A stretch of DNA of 45,929 nt from a bacterium (GTDB taxonomy: Bacteria; UBP6; JAFGXH01), in NCBI GenBank assembly GCA_016936735.1, contig JAFGXH010000267.1:1-45929 (forward strand), written 5' to 3'. Of the stretch, positions 32,632 to 40,478 are shown in pieces. The first letter of the stretch is position 1, and every line of letters starts with the position of its first letter. The translations under genes were made by a program, and so were the position numbers. The notes below the pieces were generated by a model, which worked only from the letters and a program-made list of their open reading frames with translations, made no database searches and was not told where the DNA came from.

Positions 32632-33201
32632 CTATTTAGAATATTTATTTAATACATCCTCTAAACCATTTTTAGATGTTCCAACACGCTCACCAACAGC
32701 ATTGAATTTCCACTCATTATTATGTTTATAAAAACGAACCATCTCCATTGATGTTGCATTACTCATATCTTCAGAAAGGTCAAATGTGTATAAAACCTCA
32801 TTTGTATCTGCATCATATAGCTTTACAGTTGCATTTTTGATACGACCAAAAACAACAGCCTCCTGATTTGGGTCTGCATAGGATGTGATAACAGCTAAAA
32901 TCTCTTGAGCCTGTGTTTTTTTCAAATCAACAGAGATAACCTCATCATCTCCATCCCCATCTCCACTTCTATTATCTCCAGAGTGAACAATTGCTCCATC
33001 AAAAGAGGTTGTCTGATTATAAAAAACAATAGAGTCCTCTCTTATCATTTTTCCATCCTCTCCAAGCATAAACACAGAGGCATCTAAATCTGCTGTTAAA
33101 CCTGGTTTCATATCCCAAGACAAACCTATTTTCAATTTTTGAAGTCCTGGATTCTGTTTTGTTAAGCTTATTTTTTCACCTTTTACTAAACTAATTGGCA
33201 T
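32632..33201 (-). CDS. terD: TerD-family protein, second tandem copy
   Basis: A full-length TerD-domain protein of 189 residues, cytoplasmic. Motifs: SLVKGEKISLTK, GLSWDMKP, ADLDASVFML, HSGDNRSGDGDGDDEVISVDL. It differs from the copy at 33214-33783 at about 19 positions, so the two are recent tandem duplicates. TAGGAGGA precedes the ATG, and 12 nt separate it from the upstream copy. Family members bind calcium and are linked to tellurite, oxidative and phage stress; TerB, TerC and TerA are missing here, so a tellurite-resistance role is not established. Confidence 0.9.
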   Translation of the reverse strand: MPISLVKGEKISLTKQNPGLQKLKIGLSWDMKPGLTADLDASVFMLGEDGKMIREDSIVFYNQTTSFDGAIVHSGDNRSGDGDGDDEVISVDLKKTQAQEILAVITSYADPNQEAVVFGRIKNATVKLYDADTNEVLYTFDLSEDMSNATSMEMVRFYKHNNEWKFNAVGERVGTSKNGLEDVLNKYSK

Positions 33202-33213
33202 ACTATCCTCCTA

Positions 33214-33783
33214 TTATTTTGAATATTTATTAACAACATCTTCTAAACCATTTTTGGAGCTTCCAACCCTCTCTCCAATTGCATTAAATTTCCACTCTCC
33301 ATTATGTTTATAAAGACGAACCATCTCCATTGATGTGGCATTACTCATATCTTCAGTGAGGTCAAAAACATATAAAACCTCATTTGTTTCTGCATCATAT
33401 AGTTTTACAGTTGCATTTTTAATACGTCCAAAAACAACAGCCTCTTGATTTGGGTCTGCATAGGATGTAATAACAGCTAAAATCTCTTGAGACTGTGTTT
33501 TTTTTAAATCAACAGAGATAACCTCATCATCTCCATCTCCATCTCCAGTTCTATTATCTCCAGAGTGAACAACAGCTCCATCAAAAGAGGTCAGCTGATT
33601 ATAAAAAACAATAGAGTCCTCTCTTATCATTTTTCCATCATCTCCAAGTAATAATATAGAGGCATCTAAATCTGCTGTTAACCCTGGTTTCATATCCCAA
33701 GATAAACCTATTTTAAGCTTTTGAAGTCCAGGATTTTCTTTAGTTAAGTTAATACGTTCTCCCTTTACTAAACTTATAGGCAT
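33214..33783 (-). CDS. terD: TerD-family protein, first tandem copy
   Basis: The promoter-proximal gene of the Ter operon, 189 residues, with the same motifs as the second copy (GLSWDMKPGLTADLDAS, HSGDNRTGDGDGDDEVI). AAGGAG precedes the ATG. On the minus strand TTGACA (33842-33837) with a weak TTAAAA 17 bp further on could be its promoter. The clustered Asp residues form the calcium site known for TerD. The close similarity to the next gene suggests a dosage or hetero-oligomer reason for the duplication. Confidence 0.9.
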   Translation of the reverse strand: MPISLVKGERINLTKENPGLQKLKIGLSWDMKPGLTADLDASILLLGDDGKMIREDSIVFYNQLTSFDGAVVHSGDNRTGDGDGDDEVISVDLKKTQSQEILAVITSYADPNQEAVVFGRIKNATVKLYDAETNEVLYVFDLTEDMSNATSMEMVRLYKHNGEWKFNAIGERVGSSKNGLEDVVNKYSK

Positions 33784-33813
33784 AACTTCTCCTTAAATTA
33801 CAAACTGTTAAAT

Positions 33814-33842
33814 TTTTAACATAAAAATTAAATTTTTGTCAA
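33814..33842 (-). promoter_or_regulatory. Possible promoter of the TerD operon
   Basis: On the minus strand TTGACA (33842-33837), 17-bp spacer and TTAAAA (33819-33814). The -35 is perfect and the -10 poor, as might be expected of a regulated promoter. Confidence 0.35.
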
Positions 33843-33870
33843 GGATTGGATATTTTTAAGAATAATTAGA

Positions 33871-34317
33871 TTAAAAATGACCAATGAATAGATAAACAAT
33901 AACTCCACTAACATAAAAAAAGAGTCCTCCCATAAGAGTAATTAATTGAAGATGAAATAGTTTTGTTCGTTTATTCCTTCGATCAATAAGTGAAATAAGT
34001 ATATCAATTGGTTCTTCAACACCATTTTGAGTCAACCATCTTATTTTAAGAGTTGATAGTAAAATTATTATTGTAGAAAGAAGAACTGTTGATAGACCTA
34101 ATATTAGAAAAACCCTAGATATAGTATTGTCAGATGCTATTTTGGGACCAGAAAATCCAGTAATAGTTAAAGTTAATGTTGACAATGTTAACATCATTTG
34201 ATTTCTTGATTGTAAAACATCAAAATGATGATTGATTATTTTATAACATTCAGTCCAATTAGGAAAAAGCCTCATCATTAAATTGGCCTCCTCTTTTGAA
34301 GATAGATATTTACCCAT
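33871..34317 (-). CDS. Small membrane protein, three predicted segments
   Basis: A 148-residue protein of unknown family. Hydrophobic segments at ~41-57, ~68-90 and ~124-146, with charged loops (QSRNQ, RNKRTK) between and a soluble ~40-residue N-terminus. No signal peptide or conserved motif recognised. GAGG lies about 9 nt upstream of the ATG. It lies alone between the Ter operon and the FAD oxidoreductase, with a 112-bp gap upstream and 87 bp downstream, all on the minus strand. Confidence 0.6.
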   Translation of the reverse strand: MGKYLSSKEEANLMMRLFPNWTECYKIINHHFDVLQSRNQMMLTLSTLTLTITGFSGPKIASDNTISRVFLILGLSTVLLSTIIILLSTLKIRWLTQNGVEEPIDILISLIDRRNKRTKLFHLQLITLMGGLFFYVSGVIVYLFIGHF

Positions 34318-34429
34318 TATTTATTCCTCATTTTTTTATAATTAAAATAAAAATATCCTTAAATAACTAAAAACATAACTTAATTTTTAAACAACAAACA
34401 ATTATTAATTAAATTTAATTTAAAGTCAA

Positions 34430-35536
34430 TTATATTTGACCCAATTTTGTTGAAAATATAAGATTTCTTATACCACTTGAGTATAAAAATGGAGACTTTA
34501 TTGTTTTAAAAAAAACTCTTCTCTTTATATGAGTTGTTTTTTTTATATATGTAGATAATAGATTTTTTGTTGATTTATTAAAAAGTTCTGCTAATATCAC
34601 TCCTGTCTCTAGTGCAAAACTTATCCCCTCTGCAGAGCTTGGACTAATCCAACCAGCAGCCTCTCCAATAAGAAAAATATTTTCGTTCCCTAAAAAAATC
34701 TCTTTTAAAGAGTTAGGTCTAAAATGAATACTACCTTTTCTTAAAAATTTTTTATTTTCTAAAAATGGATAATATTTTACCATCTTCTCTTTCATAAAAG
34801 ATACTCTTGCATCTATTGAATTAAAATATTCTACACTTTTTTTATTTAAATTGTGTTGAGTTTTTTCTTTAAAAGATAATCCAATAATATTATGGCTCTC
34901 TTTTGGAATAATCCATCCATAAAAATCTGTTAATTGAGGATGAAAAAAAGCAACAAAATGATTTAATTTTAAATCTGCTTTGTAATAATCCTGAATAGTT
35001 GAATATATTGATGGATTCTGTTCCGGCTTTAGATATTTCCTAACTTTAGAAAATGCTCCATCTGCTCCAATCAAATATTTACAACTATGTTGCTCATATA
35101 CCCCATTTTTTCTAATTGTGAAATTTATAGAGTTATCTATTTTCTCTATTTTTTCAAGATAATACCCAATTTTCTTATCAATACTCTTAGGAATAAGTGA
35201 AAATAGCCATTTATCAAAAGCGACTCTATTAATATTTAAATAATCTCTGGGATATATTGCCTTTTTCCCATGATAAAGATCAATTGCATGAATTGAAAAT
35301 AGTTGATTTGAATCCAATACATAAGAGGGAATAACCAAACCCATCTTTTTTAACATCTCCTGTGCATCAGAAGTGAGAAGCCCCCCACAGGATTTCTCGA
35401 TATCAAATAAATTACTATTTTCTACCATTAAATCACGCTTTTCAATAATGACTACATTAAATTTAGAGGAGACTATTTTTGCAAATGTAGAACCAGCCGG
35501 ACCAGCACCTATAATAGCAATATCATAATTAGACAT
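34430..35536 (-). CDS. FAD-dependent oxidoreductase, geranylgeranyl-reductase/CbrA-like
   Basis: The protein has 368 residues. N-terminal dinucleotide fold (DIAIIGAGPAGS, residues 5-16; GADGAFSKVR near 158) and the second FAD motif IGEAAGWISPSSAEGISFALETG near 288 place it in the geranylgeranyl reductase/aromatic hydroxylase family. SCGGLLT near residue 50 matches CbrA-like members that are thought to act on isoprenoid or lipid substrates. No membrane segment is evident. It starts 6 nt after the stop of a two-segment membrane protein, without a good ribosome binding site, so translation is probably coupled. The substrate is unknown. Confidence 0.8.
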   Translation of the reverse strand: MSNYDIAIIGAGPAGSTFAKIVSSKFNVVIIEKRDLMVENSNLFDIEKSCGGLLTSDAQEMLKKMGLVIPSYVLDSNQLFSIHAIDLYHGKKAIYPRDYLNINRVAFDKWLFSLIPKSIDKKIGYYLEKIEKIDNSINFTIRKNGVYEQHSCKYLIGADGAFSKVRKYLKPEQNPSIYSTIQDYYKADLKLNHFVAFFHPQLTDFYGWIIPKESHNIIGLSFKEKTQHNLNKKSVEYFNSIDARVSFMKEKMVKYYPFLENKKFLRKGSIHFRPNSLKEIFLGNENIFLIGEAAGWISPSSAEGISFALETGVILAELFNKSTKNLLSTYIKKTTHIKRRVFFKTIKSPFLYSSGIRNLIFSTKLGQI

Positions 35537-35542
35537 AAATAA

Positions 35543-35776
35543 CTATAATATTGTTTTATCTTGAAAAGAGCTACTTCCATTATTAATAATCTCTTTTTTA
35601 TCTTTAACATAATTCAAAAGATATGGAATAAAAAGTATTGAATATATGATAACATAAAAAGAGGCAGAAACAATTGTTATTAATTTTATCTCCCAATTTA
35701 GAATAAATGCAGCAAAAACCATCAATAGCAAAATTACTGTATTTATGATAAATTCCGAATTAATCATCCCTTTCAT
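35543..35776 (-). CDS. Small two-segment membrane protein
   Basis: The protein has 77 residues. The start at 35776 (MKGMINSEF) is chosen because GGAGG lies 5 nt upstream; longer in-frame starts would overlap that site. Two hydrophobic segments (~10-28 and ~34-57) form a hairpin, followed by a charged tail. It heads a two-gene minus-strand unit with the FAD oxidoreductase. Family not recognised; a membrane anchor or partner for the oxidoreductase is plausible from context only. Confidence 0.6.
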   Translation of the reverse strand: MKGMINSEFIINTVILLLMVFAAFILNWEIKLITIVSASFYVIIYSILFIPYLLNYVKDKKEIINNGSSSFQDKTIL

Positions 35777-35885
35777 GACAACCTCCATATAACACATTTA
35801 TTAATAAGCAATATTATTTCCAATAATCATATTAAAAAAATATACTTTAATAATAGTATGTTAAGATATTTTTTTTAATTTATAT

Positions 35886-35930
35886 GACATAAATGTCGCT
35901 AAATAGTAGATATAAATAAGACATTTATGT
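35886..35930. promoter_or_regulatory. Paired palindromes, probable operator
   Basis: GACATAAATGTC (35886-35897) is a perfect palindrome; GACATTTATGT (35920-35930) is its 11-bp match after a 22-bp spacer. The two also form one 11-bp inverted repeat, followed by a T-run. Two half-turn-spaced dyads between divergent genes suggest cooperative repressor binding; a terminator-like hairpin is the alternative. Confidence 0.5.
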
Positions 35931-36061
35931 ATCTTTTTTTTTATTTTTTGCAATTTTATTTTATGTAATAGATCTTGCTTGTTTTGTAAAAAAATGAATT
36001 TATAGAATTACAAGAAAAAATAGCTAATTTTATCTTTAAATACTATTAATTTCAGTTAAAC

Positions 36062-36090
36062 TTGATTTTTTAAGATTTTTTCAATAGAAT
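36062..36090 (+). promoter_or_regulatory. Promoter of the 59-residue membrane protein
   Basis: TTGATT (36062-36067), 17-bp spacer, TAGAAT (36085-36090), 28 bp before the ATG. The same hexamers occur before the barrel protein at 42273. Confidence 0.5.
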
Positions 36091-36117
36091 AAGTGATAAG
36101 TTATTTTTGAGGTAAAG

Positions 36118-36297
36118 ATGATTGGAAAAATAAAAGAGGTTTTTTTTTGGATTGCAATTATTGCAGTTGCATTTTTGATATATTGGTTTATGAAAAAACT
36201 AATAGCACTAATCTTTTTTGGAATAGCAGTCTTGATTGCCTATTTTCTTGTTAAAAAAGTTTTTAAGAAAAAAGATACTAAAGATGATTCTTATTAA
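36118..36297 (+). CDS. 59-residue two-segment membrane protein
   Basis: A short frame opening MIGKIKEVFFWIAIIAVAF, with hydrophobic segments at ~9-24 and ~28-45 separated by MKK, and a strongly basic then acidic tail (KKVFKKKDTKDDSY). GAGGT lies 6 nt before the ATG and a promoter-like pair precedes it. The charge pattern predicts a hairpin with both ends in the cytoplasm. It stands just ahead of the envelope operon but that operon has its own promoter. No family known to me. Confidence 0.6.
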   Translation: MIGKIKEVFFWIAIIAVAFLIYWFMKKLIALIFFGIAVLIAYFLVKKVFKKKDTKDDSY

Positions 36298-36303
36298 TCA
36301 AAC

Positions 36304-36332
36304 TTGACAAGCATTTAATGCTTTGATACAAT
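36304..36332 (+). promoter_or_regulatory. Sigma-70 promoter of the envelope operon, with palindrome in the spacer
   Basis: TTGACA (36304-36309), 17-bp spacer, TACAAT (36327-36332). A palindrome AAGCATT-T-AATGCTT (36309-36323) fills the spacer, an ideal place for a repressor or a MerR-like activator. The first gene starts 27 bp downstream. Confidence 0.7.
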
Positions 36333-36358
36333 AACAAGTATTTTACCTAGGAGGGAGC

Positions 36359-36805
36359 GTGAATCGTAGCATTCTCTTATTACTATCTTTGCTTATATTT
36401 CTCTTTAGTGGATGTGGTCCTATTCAATCAACACTAGAGATTAATCAAGCAACAGTAGAGATTCAGTCAGCATATCGTGTTGGAGCACATAAAACAGCTC
36501 CATACCATTACTACAAGGCTAAAGCATATCTTTATAAAGCAAAAGATGAGCGTGCCTATTCAGATTTTCAAGAGGCAAAAGATTTAGCTGAGAAAGCTAG
36601 AAAACTTGCTGCTGAAGCAAAAGCGATTGCCTCAGAAGATAAATCATATCTATTGGAAGAGGGAGATCTCAAACTTGAAAAGGATGCAACTGCAAATGTA
36701 GATGCATCTGAAAATATTGAGATCAAAAATATTGCAGACCAAAAAAAAGATGCAGCAACTAAAGAGACAAATACAGAGGTAGGAGAGGATGATGATTTGG
36801 ACTAA
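36359..36805 (+). CDS. DUF4398-like lipoprotein
   Basis: A 148-residue lipoprotein with a GTG start and a strong TAGGAGGGAG upstream. Signal ends LFSGC (Cys19). The mature part (AHKTAPYHYYKAKAYLYKAKDERAYSDFQEAKDLAEKARKLA) is a continuous alpha-helical hairpin of the DUF4398 type, seen beside OmpA-like proteins in many deltaproteobacteria; the C-terminal 45 residues are charged and disordered. It overlaps the OmpA gene by 17 nt. Probably a periplasmic helical partner of the OmpA protein. Confidence 0.75.
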   Translation: MNRSILLLLSLLIFLFSGCGPIQSTLEINQATVEIQSAYRVGAHKTAPYHYYKAKAYLYKAKDERAYSDFQEAKDLAEKARKLAAEAKAIASEDKSYLLEEGDLKLEKDATANVDASENIEIKNIADQKKDAATKETNTEVGEDDDLD

Positions 36806-38207
36806 AATAAAAAATCATAAAAAAAATACCAAAAATTGGTCTCTTGTTCTAATCTCTATATTTTTCTCTTTTTTTAGTGTTGGTTGTGCAACCTCCACAC
36901 AAATTAGAGAAGAGATTCAGATAATTAATGAGAGAATTGAGAAAGCAAAAAAGCAAAATGCAATGAAACTAAATTGTGGTCCAAAAGATCTTGCTTTAGC
37001 AGAGGCAAATAAAGAGTTTGCAGAGATAGAGCTTTCTCAGGGGGACTGGAGACAAGCTAAATACCATATTTCAAAGGCTAGAAAACATGTTAATGCAGCT
37101 TTGATACTATCAAAACCTTGTGAAATTGTTGATCGAGATGGTGATGGTATATTAGATCAACATGATAAATGTCCTGACGATCCAGAGGATAAAGATGGAT
37201 TTGAGGATGATGATGGTTGTCCTGAAGTGGATAATGACAAAGATGGTATTTGTGATCCTTGGGTTTCTGAATTAGGTGAAGAAAAAACCTATATAGATCA
37301 ATGTAAAGGTGTTGATAAATGTCCAAATAGTCCTGAAAGTTTTAATGGATATCAGGATGAAGATGGCTGTTCTGAACAGGATACTGATGGTGATGGAATT
37401 TATGATGATCAGGATAAATGTCCAAAAGACCCAGAGGATTTTGATGGATTTGAGGATGAAGATGGTTGTCCAGATCCTGATAATGATAAAGATAGTATTC
37501 TTGATGAATTTGATAAATGTCCAATGATATCTGAAGATATTGATAGTTTTCAGGATGAAGATGGTTGTCCAGATCCTGATAATGATGCTGATGGTCTTCT
37601 TGATATGAATGATAAATGTCCAAATGATCCAGAGGATTTTGATGGATTTGAGGATGAAGATGGCTGTTCTGAACCAGATAATGATCAGGATGGGGTTTGT
37701 GATCCTTGGGTTTCTGAACAGAATTTACTGGCAAAATATAAAGATCTTTGTCAAGGAAATGATAAATGTCCTGCTGAACCAGAGACTAAAAATAGTTTTG
37801 AAGATGAGGATGGTTGTCCAGATGAAGAGCCTAAGAAATATACATTGATAGAGGTAAAAGAGGATAAAATTGAGCTTAAACAGAAAGTATTCTTTGCTTT
37901 TGGAAAAGCGAAAATTGATAAAAAATCTTTTGCAATGCTAGATCAAATTGTTGATGCTCTTCTATCAAGAAAAAATGCAAAAGTTATTATTGAAGGGCAT
38001 ACAGATAATAAAGGTAATGCTAAGTTTAATAAAAAACTATCTCAACAACGTGCAGATGCAGTTAAAAACTATCTTGTTAATAAGGGTGTTGATGAAAGTA
38101 GACTTGAATCTGTTGGTTATGGCATGGAAAAACCAATTGCATCAAATAAAACAGAAAAAGGTCGTGAAATGAATCGTAGAGTTGAATTTAATATTAAAAA
38201 GGATTAG
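36789..38207 (+). CDS. OmpA-family lipoprotein with thrombospondin type 3 repeats
   Basis: A 472-residue envelope protein linking outer membrane and peptidoglycan. Lipobox SVGC (Cys33) after an unusually long basic N-terminus; residues ~40-110 form a helical DUF4398-like segment (ALAEANKEFAEIELSQGDWRQAKYHISKARKH). Residues ~114-345 are calcium-binding TSP3 repeats (DGDGILDQHDKCPDDPEDKDG and similar), about six. The C-terminal OmpA domain (FAFGKAKID, EGHTDNKG, LSQQRADAVKNYL, NRRVEF) binds peptidoglycan. It begins inside the preceding gene and the next gene starts 3 nt after its stop. Confidence 0.9.
   Translation: MMIWTKIKNHKKNTKNWSLVLISIFFSFFSVGCATSTQIREEIQIINERIEKAKKQNAMKLNCGPKDLALAEANKEFAEIELSQGDWRQAKYHISKARKHVNAALILSKPCEIVDRDGDGILDQHDKCPDDPEDKDGFEDDDGCPEVDNDKDGICDPWVSELGEEKTYIDQCKGVDKCPNSPESFNGYQDEDGCSEQDTDGDGIYDDQDKCPKDPEDFDGFEDEDGCPDPDNDKDSILDEFDKCPMISEDIDSFQDEDGCPDPDNDADGLLDMNDKCPNDPEDFDGFEDEDGCSEPDNDQDGVCDPWVSEQNLLAKYKDLCQGNDKCPAEPETKNSFEDEDGCPDEEPKKYTLIEVKEDKIELKQKVFFAFGKAKIDKKSFAMLDQIVDALLSRKNAKVIIEGHTDNKGNAKFNKKLSQQRADAVKNYLVNKGVDESRLESVGYGMEKPIASNKTEKGREMNRRVEFNIKKD
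37131..37824 (+). repeat. TSP3-encoding repeat tract
   Basis: About six degenerate direct repeats encode the DxDxDGxxDxxDxCP...EDxDGC pattern. Some neighbouring units share long stretches of nearly identical DNA, for example the segments encoding DFDGFEDEDGC at about 37438 and 37636, so unit number could vary by recombination. Confidence 0.7.
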
Positions 38208-38210
38208 TTC

Positions 38211-39494
38211 ATGCGAATATCTCTTTTTATGATTATGATGCTTATCTCCATATTTATTATGGGGAAAGCATCTCCTAAAATAATCTCATCTGTTCAGCTA
38301 TATCAAAAAAATGCTGAGAGGGCAATTAATGAGCTTGATACAGATGTTGCAAAAACCAACATATTAAAAGCAATCTCAATGATAGAGAGTTATAAATTAA
38401 CAGAACCTGAGTTTGCAAATATCTATATTCTTGCAGCTGTTCTTAATCTAATGGTTGAGGATGGAGTTGAGGCACCTGAATATATAAAAAAGGCTTTGAA
38501 GCTTAATAAAGATGTTCAAATTCCTGAAAATTTTTCAACAGATGAGATTAATGAGATTTTTAATAAAGCAAAAGAGGATTTAGAGTCAGAAACTCAAAAT
38601 ACATTTGTTTTAGATTCTGTTAAATATGAGATAACATTTACTCCTATTGAGAAACATGTAATTGGAAACTCCTATAAGATTAATTTAAAGGTGAATCCAC
38701 TCCCTCCCGCTGGATATGAAGTAAATGTTTTTTATGTTTCTCAAAGTGATGAATATGAGTCATTAAAATTAACAAAATTAAATGATGAATATGTTGGAGA
38801 GATACCTGCATCAACAATTAAAGAGCCTGAATTAAAGCTATATGTAATGCTTATTGATGCAGAACTAAATCCAGTTACTAATTCAGGTTCACCTTTAGAA
38901 CCACATATCATTAAAGTTGTTTCTCAAAATGATATTGTAGTAAAAAAAGATACATCCAATGAAAAAAAAGAGAAAAAACAAAAGGAGAAAGAGAAAAAAT
39001 CTCCATCAATTATCTCTTTACAAATAGAGGCTGGAACTGGGTTGGGAATACCATCTGGAAAAACAGAGATTTTAAAACAAGAGGTATCATCTGGTTTTGC
39101 ATGGTCTCCATTATGGTTTGGTGGAGATCTATCTTTTTTCATAAAAGAAAAATTATCTATTGGTGCATTCACAAGAATTCAAACAATAGAGAAAGATTTT
39201 CTTGCAGGTGCTAGAGTAAAGCTTTATCTTGCAAAAGAGAATGCCTACTCACTTTCAACTTTTCTTGGTGTTGCTTATGGGAATCTTCGTTATCAAGTAT
39301 CAACAACAACAACAAGTACTATTCAAGATAAAGATGTTGTAAAGGCAGGATTTTTAGCATTAAATGTTGGAGGAAGTGCACACTTTATGCTTTCAAACAA
39401 TTTTGGTTTTATTGTTTCCGCAAACAGTTTTATATTAGCTCCAGATTTTGCAATTCATTTTGATTTCTCATCTGGAATATATTTGGAGTTTTAA
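38211..39494 (+). CDS. Exported protein: helical N-domain plus outer-membrane barrel
   Basis: The protein has 427 residues. After a signal peptide (MRISLFMIMMLISIFIMG, no lipobox Cys) comes a helical TPR-like region (~20-125), a beta domain (~130-240) and a lysine/glutamate linker (KKEKKQKEKEKKSPS), then ~160 residues of amphipathic strands (LQIEAGTGLGIPSG, GARVKLYLAKENAYSLSTFLGVAYG) ending GIYLEF. This pictures a periplasmic adaptor fused to an 8-strand barrel. It starts 3 nt after the OmpA gene and its stop overlaps the following small frame. Family not recognised. Confidence 0.7.
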   Translation: MRISLFMIMMLISIFIMGKASPKIISSVQLYQKNAERAINELDTDVAKTNILKAISMIESYKLTEPEFANIYILAAVLNLMVEDGVEAPEYIKKALKLNKDVQIPENFSTDEINEIFNKAKEDLESETQNTFVLDSVKYEITFTPIEKHVIGNSYKINLKVNPLPPAGYEVNVFYVSQSDEYESLKLTKLNDEYVGEIPASTIKEPELKLYVMLIDAELNPVTNSGSPLEPHIIKVVSQNDIVVKKDTSNEKKEKKQKEKEKKSPSIISLQIEAGTGLGIPSGKTEILKQEVSSGFAWSPLWFGGDLSFFIKEKLSIGAFTRIQTIEKDFLAGARVKLYLAKENAYSLSTFLGVAYGNLRYQVSTTTTSTIQDKDVVKAGFLALNVGGSAHFMLSNNFGFIVSANSFILAPDFAIHFDFSSGIYLEF

Positions 39495-39595
39495 TGGATA
39501 AGAAAACAAAAAAATCGATTACAATTGTTTTATTATTGCTTTTTCTCTATGGTTCTATTACACTTACAATATCTATGATTCAACAGGTTTTTTAG
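39494..39595 (+). CDS. 33-residue membrane peptide, translationally coupled
   Basis: The frame opens MDKKTKKSITIVLLLLFLYG and has one membrane helix at ~8-29 after a basic head, a type II topology. Its ATG overlaps the preceding stop (TAATG), GGAG lies 5 nt upstream, and the next gene's ribosome binding site directly follows its stop. Such tight packing between two larger genes argues for real translation. It may assist assembly of the flanking envelope proteins; this is inference. Confidence 0.5.
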   Translation: MDKKTKKSITIVLLLLFLYGSITLTISMIQQVF

Positions 39596-39605
39596 TGGAG
39601 ATGAT

Positions 39606-40478
39606 ATGAGAGTATTTCTTGTTGTTTGTCTATTTCTTTTATCAATATCTCTTTTTTCAGAAGAGGTAAAAAAAATTAAAGTCTCTGTAATGGATTTGAA
39701 GGCTGAAATTGGTGTAGATGAAAGGGTTGTAAACCTTTTATATGAGGTTATTCTATCTGAATTTCAAAAATATAGTAACTTATCTATTATATCAAAAACC
39801 GATATCACATCAATGATTCAACATGAAGCCCAAAAAGAGATATTAGGTTGTAATGAAGACTCCTGTATGGCAGAGATTGGTGGTGCTTTAGGTGTTGATA
39901 AAATTGTTTTAGGAAATGTTGGACAAATAGGAAACTCATTCATCATTACACTAAAATTAGCAGATGTTAAAAATGCAATGGTTGAAAATAGAGTATCAAA
40001 AACAATTACAATGGATGAAAATAAACTAGTACCACTTGTTAAAATCCTAGCCAATGAGCTTTTTAACTCATTTAAACAGTTTAGAACAGAGCCATTAGAG
40101 GATCTCTCTCTTGATGATAATAAAGGGAAAAAAGAGAGTTCTCCATCAAAAATATTCACTTGGATTACACTTGGAACAAGTGTTGTTCTATTTGGTATTG
40201 GAGGCTACTTTTATCTTGATGCAAATAGTATTCAGGATGATCTTAATAGTGGAAAATATGCTGGAGAGGATATTGAAAAAACAGCACAAGAGGATTATGA
40301 AAGTAGTGTTTTAATGAAGCAGGTTTTTTTATCACTTGGAGCAGTAACACTTATTGGAAGTGGAATTCTTTTCTTTTTTGAAGGAGAGGGATCTAAACCT
40401 GAGTCAAAAAGCAGTTTTAAAATTTCACCAGTAATAACTTCCGATAATTTCTTTGTTTTTACCTCATTCTCTTTTTAA
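39606..40478 (+). CDS. Exported CsgG/LpoB-like protein with two membrane segments
   Basis: The protein has 290 residues. Signal peptide (~1-18), then an alpha/beta domain (VSVMDLKAEIGVDERVVNLLYEVILSEFQKYS...EDSCMAEIGGALGVDKIVLGNVGQIGNSFIITLKLADV) with the CsgG/LpoB/TolB-N-like pattern common in secreted proteins of deltaproteobacteria. Hydrophobic segments lie at ~185-205 and ~240-262. It ends with a strand-like VFTSFSF. TGGAG lies 5 nt before the ATG. It is the last gene of the envelope operon; its stop overlaps the stop of the convergent ankyrin gene. Precise role unknown. Confidence 0.7.
   Translation: MRVFLVVCLFLLSISLFSEEVKKIKVSVMDLKAEIGVDERVVNLLYEVILSEFQKYSNLSIISKTDITSMIQHEAQKEILGCNEDSCMAEIGGALGVDKIVLGNVGQIGNSFIITLKLADVKNAMVENRVSKTITMDENKLVPLVKILANELFNSFKQFRTEPLEDLSLDDNKGKKESSPSKIFTWITLGTSVVLFGIGGYFYLDANSIQDDLNSGKYAGEDIEKTAQEDYESSVLMKQVFLSLGAVTLIGSGILFFFEGEGSKPESKSSFKISPVITSDNFFVFTSFSF

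Larger units (their letters stand above)
35777..36117. other. Divergent intergenic region with paired palindromes
   Basis: This 341-bp gap separates the minus-strand oxidoreductase unit from the + strand small membrane protein. It holds the palindrome pair at 35886-35930, several T-runs, and a promoter for the + strand gene (36062-36090). I see no coding frame. Confidence 0.55.

Noticed and set aside
32015-33783. Tellurite-resistance operon
   Set aside because: TerA, TerB and TerC are not present in the window, and TerD proteins alone do not establish this phenotype.
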